NCBI GenBank assembly: GCA_009377495.1
Contig: WHTZ01000012.1
Coordinates: 426-64,425, forward strand
Reading direction: 5' to 3'
Length of the DNA stretch: 64,000 nucleotides
From: Luteitalea sp.
Lineage (GTDB): Bacteria > Acidobacteriota > Vicinamibacteria > Vicinamibacterales > Vicinamibacteraceae
The notes under the pieces are model-generated. The model saw only the letters and a program-made list of their open reading frames with translations. It was not told where the DNA came from and did no database searches. Position 1 is the first letter of the stretch, and each line of letters opens with the position of its first letter. The position numbers and the translations under genes are program-made. Shown piece by piece: positions 25,578 through 32,609 of this stretch.

Positions 25578-25605
25578 GCGAAAACGAGGGCTGTCCCCGT
25601 TTTGC
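25578..25605. repeat. diverged AAAACGAGG...CCCCGTTTT palindrome
   Basis: An imperfect hairpin (one mismatch in nine) sits between the acetyltransferase stop codon and the nagA-like start. Its GRGGRCTGTCCCC core is shared with the palindromes at 20968-21033 and 48146-48168. It could attenuate transcription inside the operon. Confidence 0.6.
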
Positions 25606-25618
25606 AACCCCTACGACC

Positions 25619-26650
25619 GTGAGTCCCATCACCATCGAGCACACGGGCTTCGTCGACCTGCAGGTAAATGGCTTTGCCGGCATCGACTTCAACGACCCCG
25701 GCTGCACGCCGGACGACCTGCAGCGCGCGCTCGATGCGATTGTGCGCACGGGTGTCACGCGCTGCCTGCCAACGCTCATCACCTCGTCCTTGGACCGCTT
25801 CACGGCGTGCGCGCGGCTGATCGCGCGGCATCCCAGTCGGGTCATTGCTGGGCTGCACATGGAAGGTCCGTACATCTCGCCAGCCGACGGCGCACGTGGC
25901 GCGCATCCGCTCGAACACGTCGCACCCGCGTCGAGAGACGACTTTGAACGGCGGCAGGAGGCTGCAGAAGGCCGGATCGTCCTCGTGACACTGGCGCCGG
26001 AAGTTCCGGGTGCGCTCGCGCTCATCGAGCACCTCTCGGCGGCGGGCATTCGCGTCGCCCTCGGTCACACCGTGGCCGAACCGCAGCAGATAGCCGATGC
26101 CGTGCGTGCCGGCGCGACGCTCTCGACGCATCTGGGCAACGGGTGCCCGTTGACGCTGCCTCGCCATCCCAACGTAATCTGGGAACAGCTCGCCGCCGAC
26201 GCGCTCGTGGCTAGCCTCATCGTCGATGGACATCATCTACCCCCGTCGACCGTCAAGGTGATGGTGCGTGCCAAATCACCGGAGCGGACGATCCTCGTCA
26301 CCGACGCCGTCGCGCCCGCCGCATCCCCACCCGGCCAGTATTGGGTCAGCGGCATGCGGATCGAGCTCGACGCCAACGGACGCGTCTCGAAGCCGGGCAG
26401 CCGTATGCTGGCCGGCTCGGCGCTGCTCATGCCACAAGCCATCGGCAACGTGGTGCGTTTCACTGACCTGGCCATCGACCGCGTCTTGCGCATGGCGTCC
26501 GACCAGCCCGCGGCGTACATCGGTGTACGGCCAGCCGGTCGCGTGACGATGGTGTGGGATGCGGACGAGCACAGGTTGACGGTCGAGCGAGTCACACAGA
26601 TGGACACAAATGAAAGCGATCCACAGATACACACAGATGAACATCGATAA
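25619..26650 (+). CDS. N-acetylglucosamine-6-phosphate deacetylase-like protein
   Basis: A 343-residue amidohydrolase of the NagA type. It begins with GFVDLQVNGFAGIDFNDP, continues VIAGLHMEGPYISPADGARG (metal-ligand Glu), RVALGHTVAE (His), GATLSTHLGNGCPLTLPRHP (second His; canonical NagA has THLFNAM here) and TILVTDAVAPAASPPG with the catalytic Asp. It ends in a MASDQPAAYIGVRPAGR-like segment typical of NagA. NagA removes acetate from N-acetylglucosamine-6-phosphate ahead of NagB; the altered THLGNG loop and slightly short length (E. coli 382 aa) leave room for another N-acyl sugar. The start is a GTG. The last about 20 codons run into a CACAGATGRACACA-type simple repeat, so the native C-terminus has been replaced or lengthened. 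Confidence 0.83.
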   Translation: MSPITIEHTGFVDLQVNGFAGIDFNDPGCTPDDLQRALDAIVRTGVTRCLPTLITSSLDRFTACARLIARHPSRVIAGLHMEGPYISPADGARGAHPLEHVAPASRDDFERRQEAAEGRIVLVTLAPEVPGALALIEHLSAAGIRVALGHTVAEPQQIADAVRAGATLSTHLGNGCPLTLPRHPNVIWEQLAADALVASLIVDGHHLPPSTVKVMVRAKSPERTILVTDAVAPAASPPGQYWVSGMRIELDANGRVSKPGSRMLAGSALLMPQAIGNVVRFTDLAIDRVLRMASDQPAAYIGVRPAGRVTMVWDADEHRLTVERVTQMDTNESDPQIHTDEHR

Positions 26651-26694
26651 ACAATGGACACAGATACCGAAGTCTTCCACGGGAGGCGCGTTGG

Positions 26695-27732
26695 ATGGTG
26701 GGCTTGCTCGCTGATGTCGCGACCGCGGCGGATCTGGAGGATCGTCTCTCGGCGCCAAGCGACGCAGACGTCGCGTGCTGTCGGCGCCTCGACGGCGACG
26801 TGCTGGTCTTGGGTGCAGCCGGCAAGATGGGTCCGTCGCTCGTGCGGCGCATCGTGCGCGCCTCGTCTGCGGCGGGCGTGCGGCGCCGCGTGATTGCCGC
26901 ATCGCGCTTCTCGTCTCCTGCAGCGCGACACGGACTCGACGCCGCTGGCGCCCTAACGATTGCGTGCGATCTGCTCGATCCGGGCAGCGTGGCCACGCTG
27001 CCCGACTGCCCGCACGTGTTGTTCCTCGCAGGGCGGAAGTTTGGATCGGCCGACGATACCGCGCTCACCTGGGCCATCAACACGATCGCTCCGGTCAACA
27101 TCGCGCGACGCTTTCGCCAGGCGCGTCTGGTGGTCTTTTCAACTGGCAATGTCTACCCCTTCGTCCCCATCGCGTCGGGAGGGTCCGTTGAGACGGATCG
27201 GCCGTCACCCCGGGGCGAGTATGCGCAGTCCTGCCTTGGGCGCGAGCGCGTGTTCGAGTACTTCTCACATCAGCACGGCACGCCAATGCTCTTCTTTCGG
27301 CTGAACTACGCCGTTGACCTACGGTATGGCGTGCTCGTCGACGTGGCACGTGCTGTCCAAGCGCGCCAACCGCTCGATCGAACCGTGAGTCACATCAATG
27401 CGATCTGGCAAGGTGATGCCAACTCGTACGCGTTACGGGCGTTGGAAGGGTGCCTATCGCAGCCACGCGTCCTCAACGTCACCGGGCCAGAGGTGCTGTC
27501 GGTGACGGAGCTGGCAGAATTTTTTGGTCAGCGCTTTGGCGTCAAGCCCGTGTTCCGCGGTGAGCCGTGCGGCAAGGCCCTGCTCAGCAACGCCCGCGCT
27601 TGTCATGATTGGCTTGGTTTGCCTCAGGTCTCCGCCGGGGAGCTGAGTGAAGCGGTGGCCTCGTGGCTCGAGCAAGGCGGCCCCACGCTCGACAAGCCAA
27701 CGCGCTTCGAGGTGACGGATGGAATGTTTTGA
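26695..27732 (+). CDS. NAD-dependent epimerase/dehydratase-like protein
   Basis: A 345-residue extended short-chain dehydrogenase/reductase. The nucleotide-binding strand-loop DVLVLGAAGKMGPSLVRRIV (GxxGxxG) begins near residue 35, followed by DLLDPGSVATLPDCPHVLFLAG, RLVVFSTGNVYPFVPIASGG and the region where Y-x3-K would lie, GEYAQSCLGRERVFEYF. Here the tyrosine is kept but the lysine four residues later is cysteine. FRLNYAVDLRYGVLVDVA and VLNVTGPEVLSVTELAEFFG fit sugar-nucleotide-epimerase relatives. Redox activity on a sugar or sugar acid derivative is likely but unproven. An ATG with an upstream GGGAGG supports the start. It stands between the nagA-like and the aldolase-like gene in the catabolic series. 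Confidence 0.8.
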   Translation: MVGLLADVATAADLEDRLSAPSDADVACCRRLDGDVLVLGAAGKMGPSLVRRIVRASSAAGVRRRVIAASRFSSPAARHGLDAAGALTIACDLLDPGSVATLPDCPHVLFLAGRKFGSADDTALTWAINTIAPVNIARRFRQARLVVFSTGNVYPFVPIASGGSVETDRPSPRGEYAQSCLGRERVFEYFSHQHGTPMLFFRLNYAVDLRYGVLVDVARAVQARQPLDRTVSHINAIWQGDANSYALRALEGCLSQPRVLNVTGPEVLSVTELAEFFGQRFGVKPVFRGEPCGKALLSNARACHDWLGLPQVSAGELSEAVASWLEQGGPTLDKPTRFEVTDGMF

Positions 27733-27758
27733 GCGCGTGGGCCACGACAGCCCGCGGC

Positions 27759-27782
27759 GCGCGCGGCCTGAAGGCCGCGCGC
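27759..27782. repeat. GC-rich hairpin
   Basis: A perfect palindrome with 11-bp arms (GCGCGCGGCCT/AGGCCGCGCGC) and a GA loop, followed by TAC, begins 26 bp after the epimerase stop codon. It belongs to the dispersed family with the arm-loop-arm pattern CCT-GA-AGG. Confidence 0.8.
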
Positions 27783-27820
27783 TACAGACTCAACGCCAAT
27801 GCTACGGACTCAACCCCAAT

Positions 27821-27864
27821 GCCGTACGTAGCGAGGGGCCTTTAGGCCCCTCGCTACGTACGGC
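27821..27864. repeat. perfect 21-bp-arm hairpin
   Basis: The arms 27821-27841 and 27844-27864 are perfectly complementary with a two-base TT loop; the core is GTAGCGAGGGGCCT and its complement. It is the longest perfect hairpin in the window and lies 15 bp before the aldolase-like gene. It is likely a mobile palindromic repeat; it could also reduce read-through. Confidence 0.85.
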
Positions 27865-27879
27865 TTCAATCGATTCGTC

Positions 27880-28938
27880 ATGTCCATTCGAGATCTACGA
27901 CAGCGCCTGCTCGACGGGCTCGTGATTCCCGCGCATCCATTGGCGCTCGACGCCCAGCGTCGTCTCGACGAGCGACGCCAGGCGGCGCTGACGCGCTACT
28001 ATCGCGCGGCTGGCGCGACCGGCCTCGCGGTGGGCGTCCACACGACGCAATTCGCGATCCGTGATCCGACGGTTGGCCTGTTCGAGCCGGTGCTCGCGCT
28101 GGCTGCCAGCGTCTCGCGCGAGGCGCTTCTCGACCTGACGCCACCAGTGCTCGTCGCCGGCATCTGCGGCGACGCCGAGCAAGCTCGGCGTGAGGCTCTG
28201 CTGGCGCGACAGCTCGGTTACGATGCCGGGCTCGTCAGCCTTGCGGCACTGCGGGAGGCGCCGCGCGATCGGCTCGTGGCGCACTGCCGCGCCGTCGCCG
28301 ACATCATTCCCGTGTTTGGTTTCTACCTCCAGCCCGCGGTTGGTGGACAAGTGCTGGACTACGCGTTCTGGCGAGCGTTCCTCGATATCGAACAGGTCGT
28401 GGCGATCAAGGTCGCCCCCTTCAACCGCTATCACACGCTCGACGTTGTTCGTGCGTTGGTCGACAGCAAACGGCACGGCGAGGTTGCCCTCTACACCGGC
28501 AACGACGACAACATCATCGTCGACCTGCTGGCAGAGCTTCGCGTCGGAACCGGGGAGAGCGCCGTGTCGGTGCAGTTCGCTGGTGGTCTGCTCGGCCAAT
28601 GGGCCGTGTGGACCGGAGGTGCGGTGAAGCTGCTCCAGGCCATCAAGGCGTGTCGGGCGCAACAAGGCAGCGGTGCCTACCAGCTTCTCGCGCAAGCTGC
28701 AGCGCTCACCGACGCCAACGGTGCGCTCTTCGATGCGGCACACGATTTCTCGGGCTGCATTGCCGGCCTCCACGAGATCCTCCGGCGCCAGGGACTGTTG
28801 GCCGGCCGCTGGTGCCTCGATCCGAGCGAGGACCTCTCACCGGGACAACGAGAAGAGATCGACCGCGTCTGCCGCGCCTATCCCCACCTCCAAGACGATG
28901 ACTTCGTCGCAGCGCACCTAGCCGAGTGGCTTCGTTGA
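27880..28938 (+). CDS. dihydrodipicolinate synthase-family aldolase-like protein
   Basis: A 352-residue protein with the DapA/NAL TIM-barrel pattern. It shows VIPAHPLALDAQRRLDERRQ at the start of the barrel, AGATGLAVGVHTTQFAIRD (position of the GTTGE motif), PPVLVAGICGDAEQARREAL, GYDAGLVSLAALREAP and, in the position of the Schiff-base lysine strand, VVAIKVAPFNRYHTLDVV (Lys in AIKVA). The last 50 residues form an added helical region. DapA-family aldolases cleave or make keto-acid sugars with pyruvate. In company with NagA/NagB-like enzymes and a dehydrogenase, a step in sugar-acid breakdown is the best guess. Its 3' end overlaps the convergent rhamnose mutarotase gene by 21 bp. Confidence 0.78.
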   Translation: MSIRDLRQRLLDGLVIPAHPLALDAQRRLDERRQAALTRYYRAAGATGLAVGVHTTQFAIRDPTVGLFEPVLALAASVSREALLDLTPPVLVAGICGDAEQARREALLARQLGYDAGLVSLAALREAPRDRLVAHCRAVADIIPVFGFYLQPAVGGQVLDYAFWRAFLDIEQVVAIKVAPFNRYHTLDVVRALVDSKRHGEVALYTGNDDNIIVDLLAELRVGTGESAVSVQFAGGLLGQWAVWTGGAVKLLQAIKACRAQQGSGAYQLLAQAAALTDANGALFDAAHDFSGCIAGLHEILRRQGLLAGRWCLDPSEDLSPGQREEIDRVCRAYPHLQDDDFVAAHLAEWLR

Positions 28939-29253
28939 CAGATGAAACACTTCCTCCAAACGTAGCAACCCCTCATCCGGCCGGTGCCCTTCCAACGCCA
29001 CGAAGAACGGTGCCATCTCGCGCTGCCAGCGCGTGTTCACGTCCCGCTTCGCCATTTTGTCCAGCGCGCGCTGGAAGTCCGGCGTTTCCAGGTAGCCCAC
29101 CAACAAGCCGTCGTCACCGAGAAAGAGCGAGTAGTTTTGCCAGCCTGTCTCTCGTAGCGCTTCGAGCATCTCCGGCCAGACTGCACGGTGACGTTCCTTG
29201 TACTCTTCCAAGCGATCCGGGCACACCCGCAGCAAAAAGCAGACTCGTTCCAT
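28918..29253 (-). CDS. rhaM: L-rhamnose mutarotase
   Basis: A 111-residue RhaM-type protein of the expected length. Signature segments are ERVCFLLRVCPDRLEEYKER, HRAVWPEMLEALRETGWQNY (with the H-x-x-VWPEM motif that contributes the catalytic histidine), SLFLGDDGLLVGYLET, and MAKRDVNTRWQREMAPFF (the TxxWxxxM-PxF motif). RhaM interconverts alpha and beta anomers of L-rhamnose, feeding the isomerase RhaA. No other rhamnose genes are in view; it sits opposite the end of the catabolic operon. The 3' end overlaps the aldolase-like gene by 21 bp, tail to tail. Confidence 0.92.
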   Translation of the reverse strand: MERVCFLLRVCPDRLEEYKERHRAVWPEMLEALRETGWQNYSLFLGDDGLLVGYLETPDFQRALDKMAKRDVNTRWQREMAPFFVALEGHRPDEGLLRLEEVFHLSTKPLG

Positions 29254-29341
29254 GATCGATCATCCCTAGACATCTTCTAACGCCGAAGTCGTGAGAGATG
29301 AAGCAAGTTTTCTGACGGAGCGGCCTTAGAAGCTGTCTTAG

Positions 29342-29435
29342 GCGCGGCCGCCGTCGGCGGCCGCGCATCTAGTAGCGAAGATCCGCCCCACCGTGGTTCG
29401 CCTGCGCTCGGCGGTTTGAGGCGGAGCTTCGCTAC
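29342..29435. repeat. two palindromic repeats between rhaM and the cNMP gene
   Basis: 29342-29366 is a perfect hairpin with 11-bp arms (GCGCGGCCGCC/GGCGGCCGCGC). 29372-29435 is a second inverted repeat with 16-bp arms (GTAGCGAAGATCCGCC and its complement with one mismatch) around a 32-bp interior. The stop codon of the cyclic-nucleotide-binding gene (29432-29434) lies inside its right arm. Confidence 0.75.
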
Positions 29436-29938
29436 GTTGACGGCTTCTCGGTTGTCTCGGACGACGGGGGGTCCGGCTCCAGCACAGCCTGCACGCCGAG
29501 CGCCTGAAGGTGCTGCATTTGTTTGAGAATGACCTCGGCGAGCGCACGAACGACGCCCAGCGACGCGGCGGGACTGTCGGTGATGAACTCGGTGAACTCC
29601 TCGCGGGTGAAGGCGAGGGCGTGGGTGTCTTCGTCTGCTCGCAGCGTCAAGCCGGTGTCCTCGATCCCGAGGAGACCGAAGAGGCCCACGGCCATGCCGC
29701 GTGTCGCACGCCGCACGACGACATCACCGCTCAGATACTCCAACACGCCACTGACAACGAAGTAGCCGTGGCTCTCGGGATCGCGACCTTCAGCGAGAAT
29801 CTCGCCGGCTTCGAAGCGGACCTCGGTCATGTGAGCCGCCAGCGTCGCGATCTCATCGCTGGTGAGGTATTGCAGCGGGTGGACCTCCATCAACAGGATT
29901 GCCCGCTCAATCGTCGTCATCGTGGGCTCGATCTCCAT
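29432..29938 (-). CDS. cyclic-nucleotide-binding domain protein
   Basis: A 168-residue protein consisting of a single CAP-like cyclic-nucleotide-binding (cNMP) beta-roll: LMEVHPLQYLTSDEIATLAA, VRFEAGEILAEGRDPESHGY, FVVSGVLEYLSG, RATRGMAVGLFGLLGIEDTG and THALAFTREEFTEFITDSPA. No DNA-binding helix-turn-helix or kinase domain is attached. The gene directly follows (23 bp) the transporter-HEAT gene in the same direction; in many bacteria such transporter-HEAT proteins carry a cNMP domain as their own C-terminus, so this may be the detached sensor domain of that protein. The ATG at 29938 gives the natural domain start; an upstream in-frame start exists at 29992. Its stop codon lies within a palindromic repeat. 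Confidence 0.75.
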   Translation of the reverse strand: MEIEPTMTTIERAILLMEVHPLQYLTSDEIATLAAHMTEVRFEAGEILAEGRDPESHGYFVVSGVLEYLSGDVVVRRATRGMAVGLFGLLGIEDTGLTLRADEDTHALAFTREEFTEFITDSPAASLGVVRALAEVILKQMQHLQALGVQAVLEPDPPSSETTEKPST

Positions 29939-29961
29939 GACTGGGTTCCACTCCCGCCTGA

Positions 29962-32502
29962 TTATCCCGCAGACAACCGGGCTCTGGCCCAAAGGGCAGT
30001 TTCGCGCACCGTCGTGTCACGCGCGCCGAGGCTCTCCTCGACGAGGTCGGTCAGCTCATCCAACTTCCCACTCCCGATCATGAACAGCGCGCAGGCGCGC
30101 AGCCAGACGTCAGGGCCGGCGAGCAACACCCGCAGCACCTGGAGAAGAGACGGGGGCTCGAGCTGGAGGCGCAGCGCCGCCGCGCGGACGCGCTCAGCTT
30201 CTGCTGCTTCTTCCACCAAGGGCGCGAGCATCCACCGATCATCGATCGTGAGGATGGAATCGAGATACTCGCGCGCCGGGGTCCGGAGTCTGGCGTCGAC
30301 GCTGCCCAGGCCTCGGCGCGCACGCAAGATGTCGCGCGGCGGATAGAGCAAGGCCAAGCGCCGGAAGATCGTCTCGTGCACCTGATCCAAGCGCTCGGTC
30401 ACGGCGCGGTGTAGCAAGCGCAAGGCCGATCCGTTCGTCCTACCGTTCAGGGGACTGCGATAGATCATGAGGCGCAGATAGCCATCGACGTCCTCGTGAA
30501 GGTGGCGGGCGATCGTGACGCGAGGAAGGAACAGCCTTGCCTCGTTCTTTCGAATCCTGTTGAGCGCCCAGAGCGTCCGTTGCAGCAGAATCGGACAATC
30601 CCGGCAATCGGCGGCCCGCAGCAGCGAGTGTGCCGCGTCCTGGCCCCCGATTGTCGCCAGAACACGCGGAATCTCTCGCCTGACCCTCAGCGAGGGTCGA
30701 GGATCGACCAGATAGTCCCCGAGTGTTCCCACGATGAACGTGCCATAGCTCGCGAGCGCCTCACGGGCATCCTTTCGCTGTCTCGTGTGCTCGAGCCGGG
30801 CTATGAGGGTCGGCACGTAGCTCCGCTCGCGCGTCGCCGCAACGAGACGAAACGACGCCCGGCGAACTTCAGGGTCAGGATCGTCGAGGAGCGCCTCGAG
30901 GCCATCACGGTCGGGCAATCCCCTGACATGCGTGACACTCGTCTCCGGCGAGGGCCCCTGAGGCAGCCCTGAATCGCTCGCGCTCGACACGCTCGGCACC
31001 GCCTCGACGGCCGCGTTGCGGAGTACCGCAGCGGCATTGAGCTCGGGCGATGCCATCACACGGAAGCGCACCGCCGCTGACGGATGCTTCAACAGGTCGG
31101 TGACCCGCTCCCGAACGGCCTCTGGATCAATCGCCAGCAGGCGGTCGAGCGCATAGAGCACGTGGTTCTCCCTCGAGCTATCGAGGAGCGAGACGAGACT
31201 GGCAACCGCTTCCGGCTCGTGCCGGATAGGCGCGGGCGGGGGTTGGTATCCGAGCATGCGCTCCACGGAGAACGAGAGCTCCCTCGAGTAGGCCCGGGTC
31301 ACAATCAGCTCGACCGCGATCCAGACTGCCACGAGCACGGCCGTGAGCGCCGCGAGCTGGAGAATCGTTCCGGCCAGCACGGCATTCAGCCCGAGAACGA
31401 GCAGGCCCGCCACGGCATCGGATGCTCGGTCGATGACGCTCTCGATGAATCGCTTGACGCGCGCCCGCACCTCGTCTCGGAGCGGGAAGAACAGGAACTC
31501 GCGGGCGCTTCGCGTGATGGACGCGCGCAGCGTGGCCTCGTAGAGTCGCGTGCCGAACACGGGGGCCAGCAGTGGCCACATGAAGATGACCCCCGAGCCG
31601 AGCAGGAGGCCGACCGGTAACAGGCCGGAGGTGACCCGCACGCCTACCCGCGACAGGAGCAGACTGCTCAGGCCGAGCCCGGCGAGCAGTGCCAGGACGT
31701 TCTGCGCCGCATTGAAGAGTCCGAGCAACCAGGTCAGCTCGTGCGCATCGGTCGAGCGCTGCTGCAACGCATATTTGAATTGGTAGTCGAGCACGCCGGA
31801 CGTCACACCAGCCACTAGGAAGAGCACTACGAGCAGCCGGACGTACGGCGATCGAAGCGCGGATGTGGAACCCTGAGCTGCGGCGCGCGCTGGCTGCGCG
31901 CCACGTGAGCCTTCCTCGGTTCTGGCAAGGCCTCGGACCGCGAGCGGCATGACGAGGTGCACCGCGGCGATGACGAGGAGGTTCGCCTGCGGAGAAAGCA
32001 CCGAGCCGAGCTGCAACGCCACCAGGCCGGCAACCATCCCGCCGAAGATGCCCGCCGCGCCGATCAGACCGAAGAGCCGGCGCGCCCGGCCCGGGTTGAG
32101 CTGCTCGTTCGCCACGATCCAGAACTGCGCGACCAACAAAACACCGTAAGCGCTAACCCATAGATAGAAGACAATCGCCGCGGCCGGACCGTCCTGGCGA
32201 AACCACACGCTGAAGAGCGCGAGTGAGAGTCCCGTCACCAGCGCGGCGCGCGACAATACCGTGGCCGAGGACACGCCGGCGCTCAGGCGATCGAACAGGT
32301 GCACGGCGAGCGCCGTGAAGAACGCGAGGCCAACCGAGATGTGCGGGAGATACACCACCGAGACGGTGCTCAACAGCACGCCATCTCGTGCAATGCGGGC
32401 GAGCGTAAAGGCCAGGATGACCAGAAAATGGAGCAGGCCAAGGCTCCAAACGAGGTGGACTTCGTCCTGATCGATGCGGGGAAAAAGACGGATCCGACGC
32501 AT
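29962..32502 (-). CDS. Npt/MFS-like transporter with C-terminal HEAT repeats
   Basis: An 846-residue membrane protein. Residues 1 to about 420 contain some 11-12 hydrophobic helices (VWSLGLLHFLVILAFTLA, VVYLPHISVGLAFFTALAV, AIVFYLWVSAYGVLLVAQF) of the kind seen in nucleotide-transporter-like (ATP/ADP translocase-related) and MFS proteins. The R-S-A-R-E-F-LFFPLRDEVRARVKRF loop (within IT-RSAREFLFFPLRDEVR) is also typical of that group. From about 450 onward, repeated 30-residue units such as ALEALLDDPDPEVRRASFRL and SHVPTLIARL-like SYVPTLIARLEHTRQRKDA form HEAT repeats. Transport of nucleotides is not established for free-living bacteria; the HEAT and cNMP parts suggest regulated or scaffold behaviour. 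It is co-directional with the cNMP gene. Confidence 0.72.
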   Translation of the reverse strand: MRRIRLFPRIDQDEVHLVWSLGLLHFLVILAFTLARIARDGVLLSTVSVVYLPHISVGLAFFTALAVHLFDRLSAGVSSATVLSRAALVTGLSLALFSVWFRQDGPAAAIVFYLWVSAYGVLLVAQFWIVANEQLNPGRARRLFGLIGAAGIFGGMVAGLVALQLGSVLSPQANLLVIAAVHLVMPLAVRGLARTEEGSRGAQPARAAAQGSTSALRSPYVRLLVVLFLVAGVTSGVLDYQFKYALQQRSTDAHELTWLLGLFNAAQNVLALLAGLGLSSLLLSRVGVRVTSGLLPVGLLLGSGVIFMWPLLAPVFGTRLYEATLRASITRSAREFLFFPLRDEVRARVKRFIESVIDRASDAVAGLLVLGLNAVLAGTILQLAALTAVLVAVWIAVELIVTRAYSRELSFSVERMLGYQPPPAPIRHEPEAVASLVSLLDSSRENHVLYALDRLLAIDPEAVRERVTDLLKHPSAAVRFRVMASPELNAAAVLRNAAVEAVPSVSSASDSGLPQGPSPETSVTHVRGLPDRDGLEALLDDPDPEVRRASFRLVAATRERSYVPTLIARLEHTRQRKDAREALASYGTFIVGTLGDYLVDPRPSLRVRREIPRVLATIGGQDAAHSLLRAADCRDCPILLQRTLWALNRIRKNEARLFLPRVTIARHLHEDVDGYLRLMIYRSPLNGRTNGSALRLLHRAVTERLDQVHETIFRRLALLYPPRDILRARRGLGSVDARLRTPAREYLDSILTIDDRWMLAPLVEEAAEAERVRAAALRLQLEPPSLLQVLRVLLAGPDVWLRACALFMIGSGKLDELTDLVEESLGARDTTVRETALWARARLSAG

Positions 32503-32590
32503 GCGGTCTCTGCCAAGGGTCCGTCACGGACCCTCCCCGTATTATCCAATGCGCGGGGAGCCAGAGCTGTGACCAGCCGGCGACATAGGT

Positions 32591-32609
32591 GGCGGGCTGA
32601 AGCCCCGCC
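32591..32609. repeat. GC-rich palindrome at the end of the PagL-like gene
   Basis: GGCGGGCT-GA-AGCCCCGCC is a hairpin with one bulged G, followed by CTACC. It is another copy of the dispersed family; the CTA directly adjoining it (32610-32612) is the stop codon of the PagL-like gene. Confidence 0.65.
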
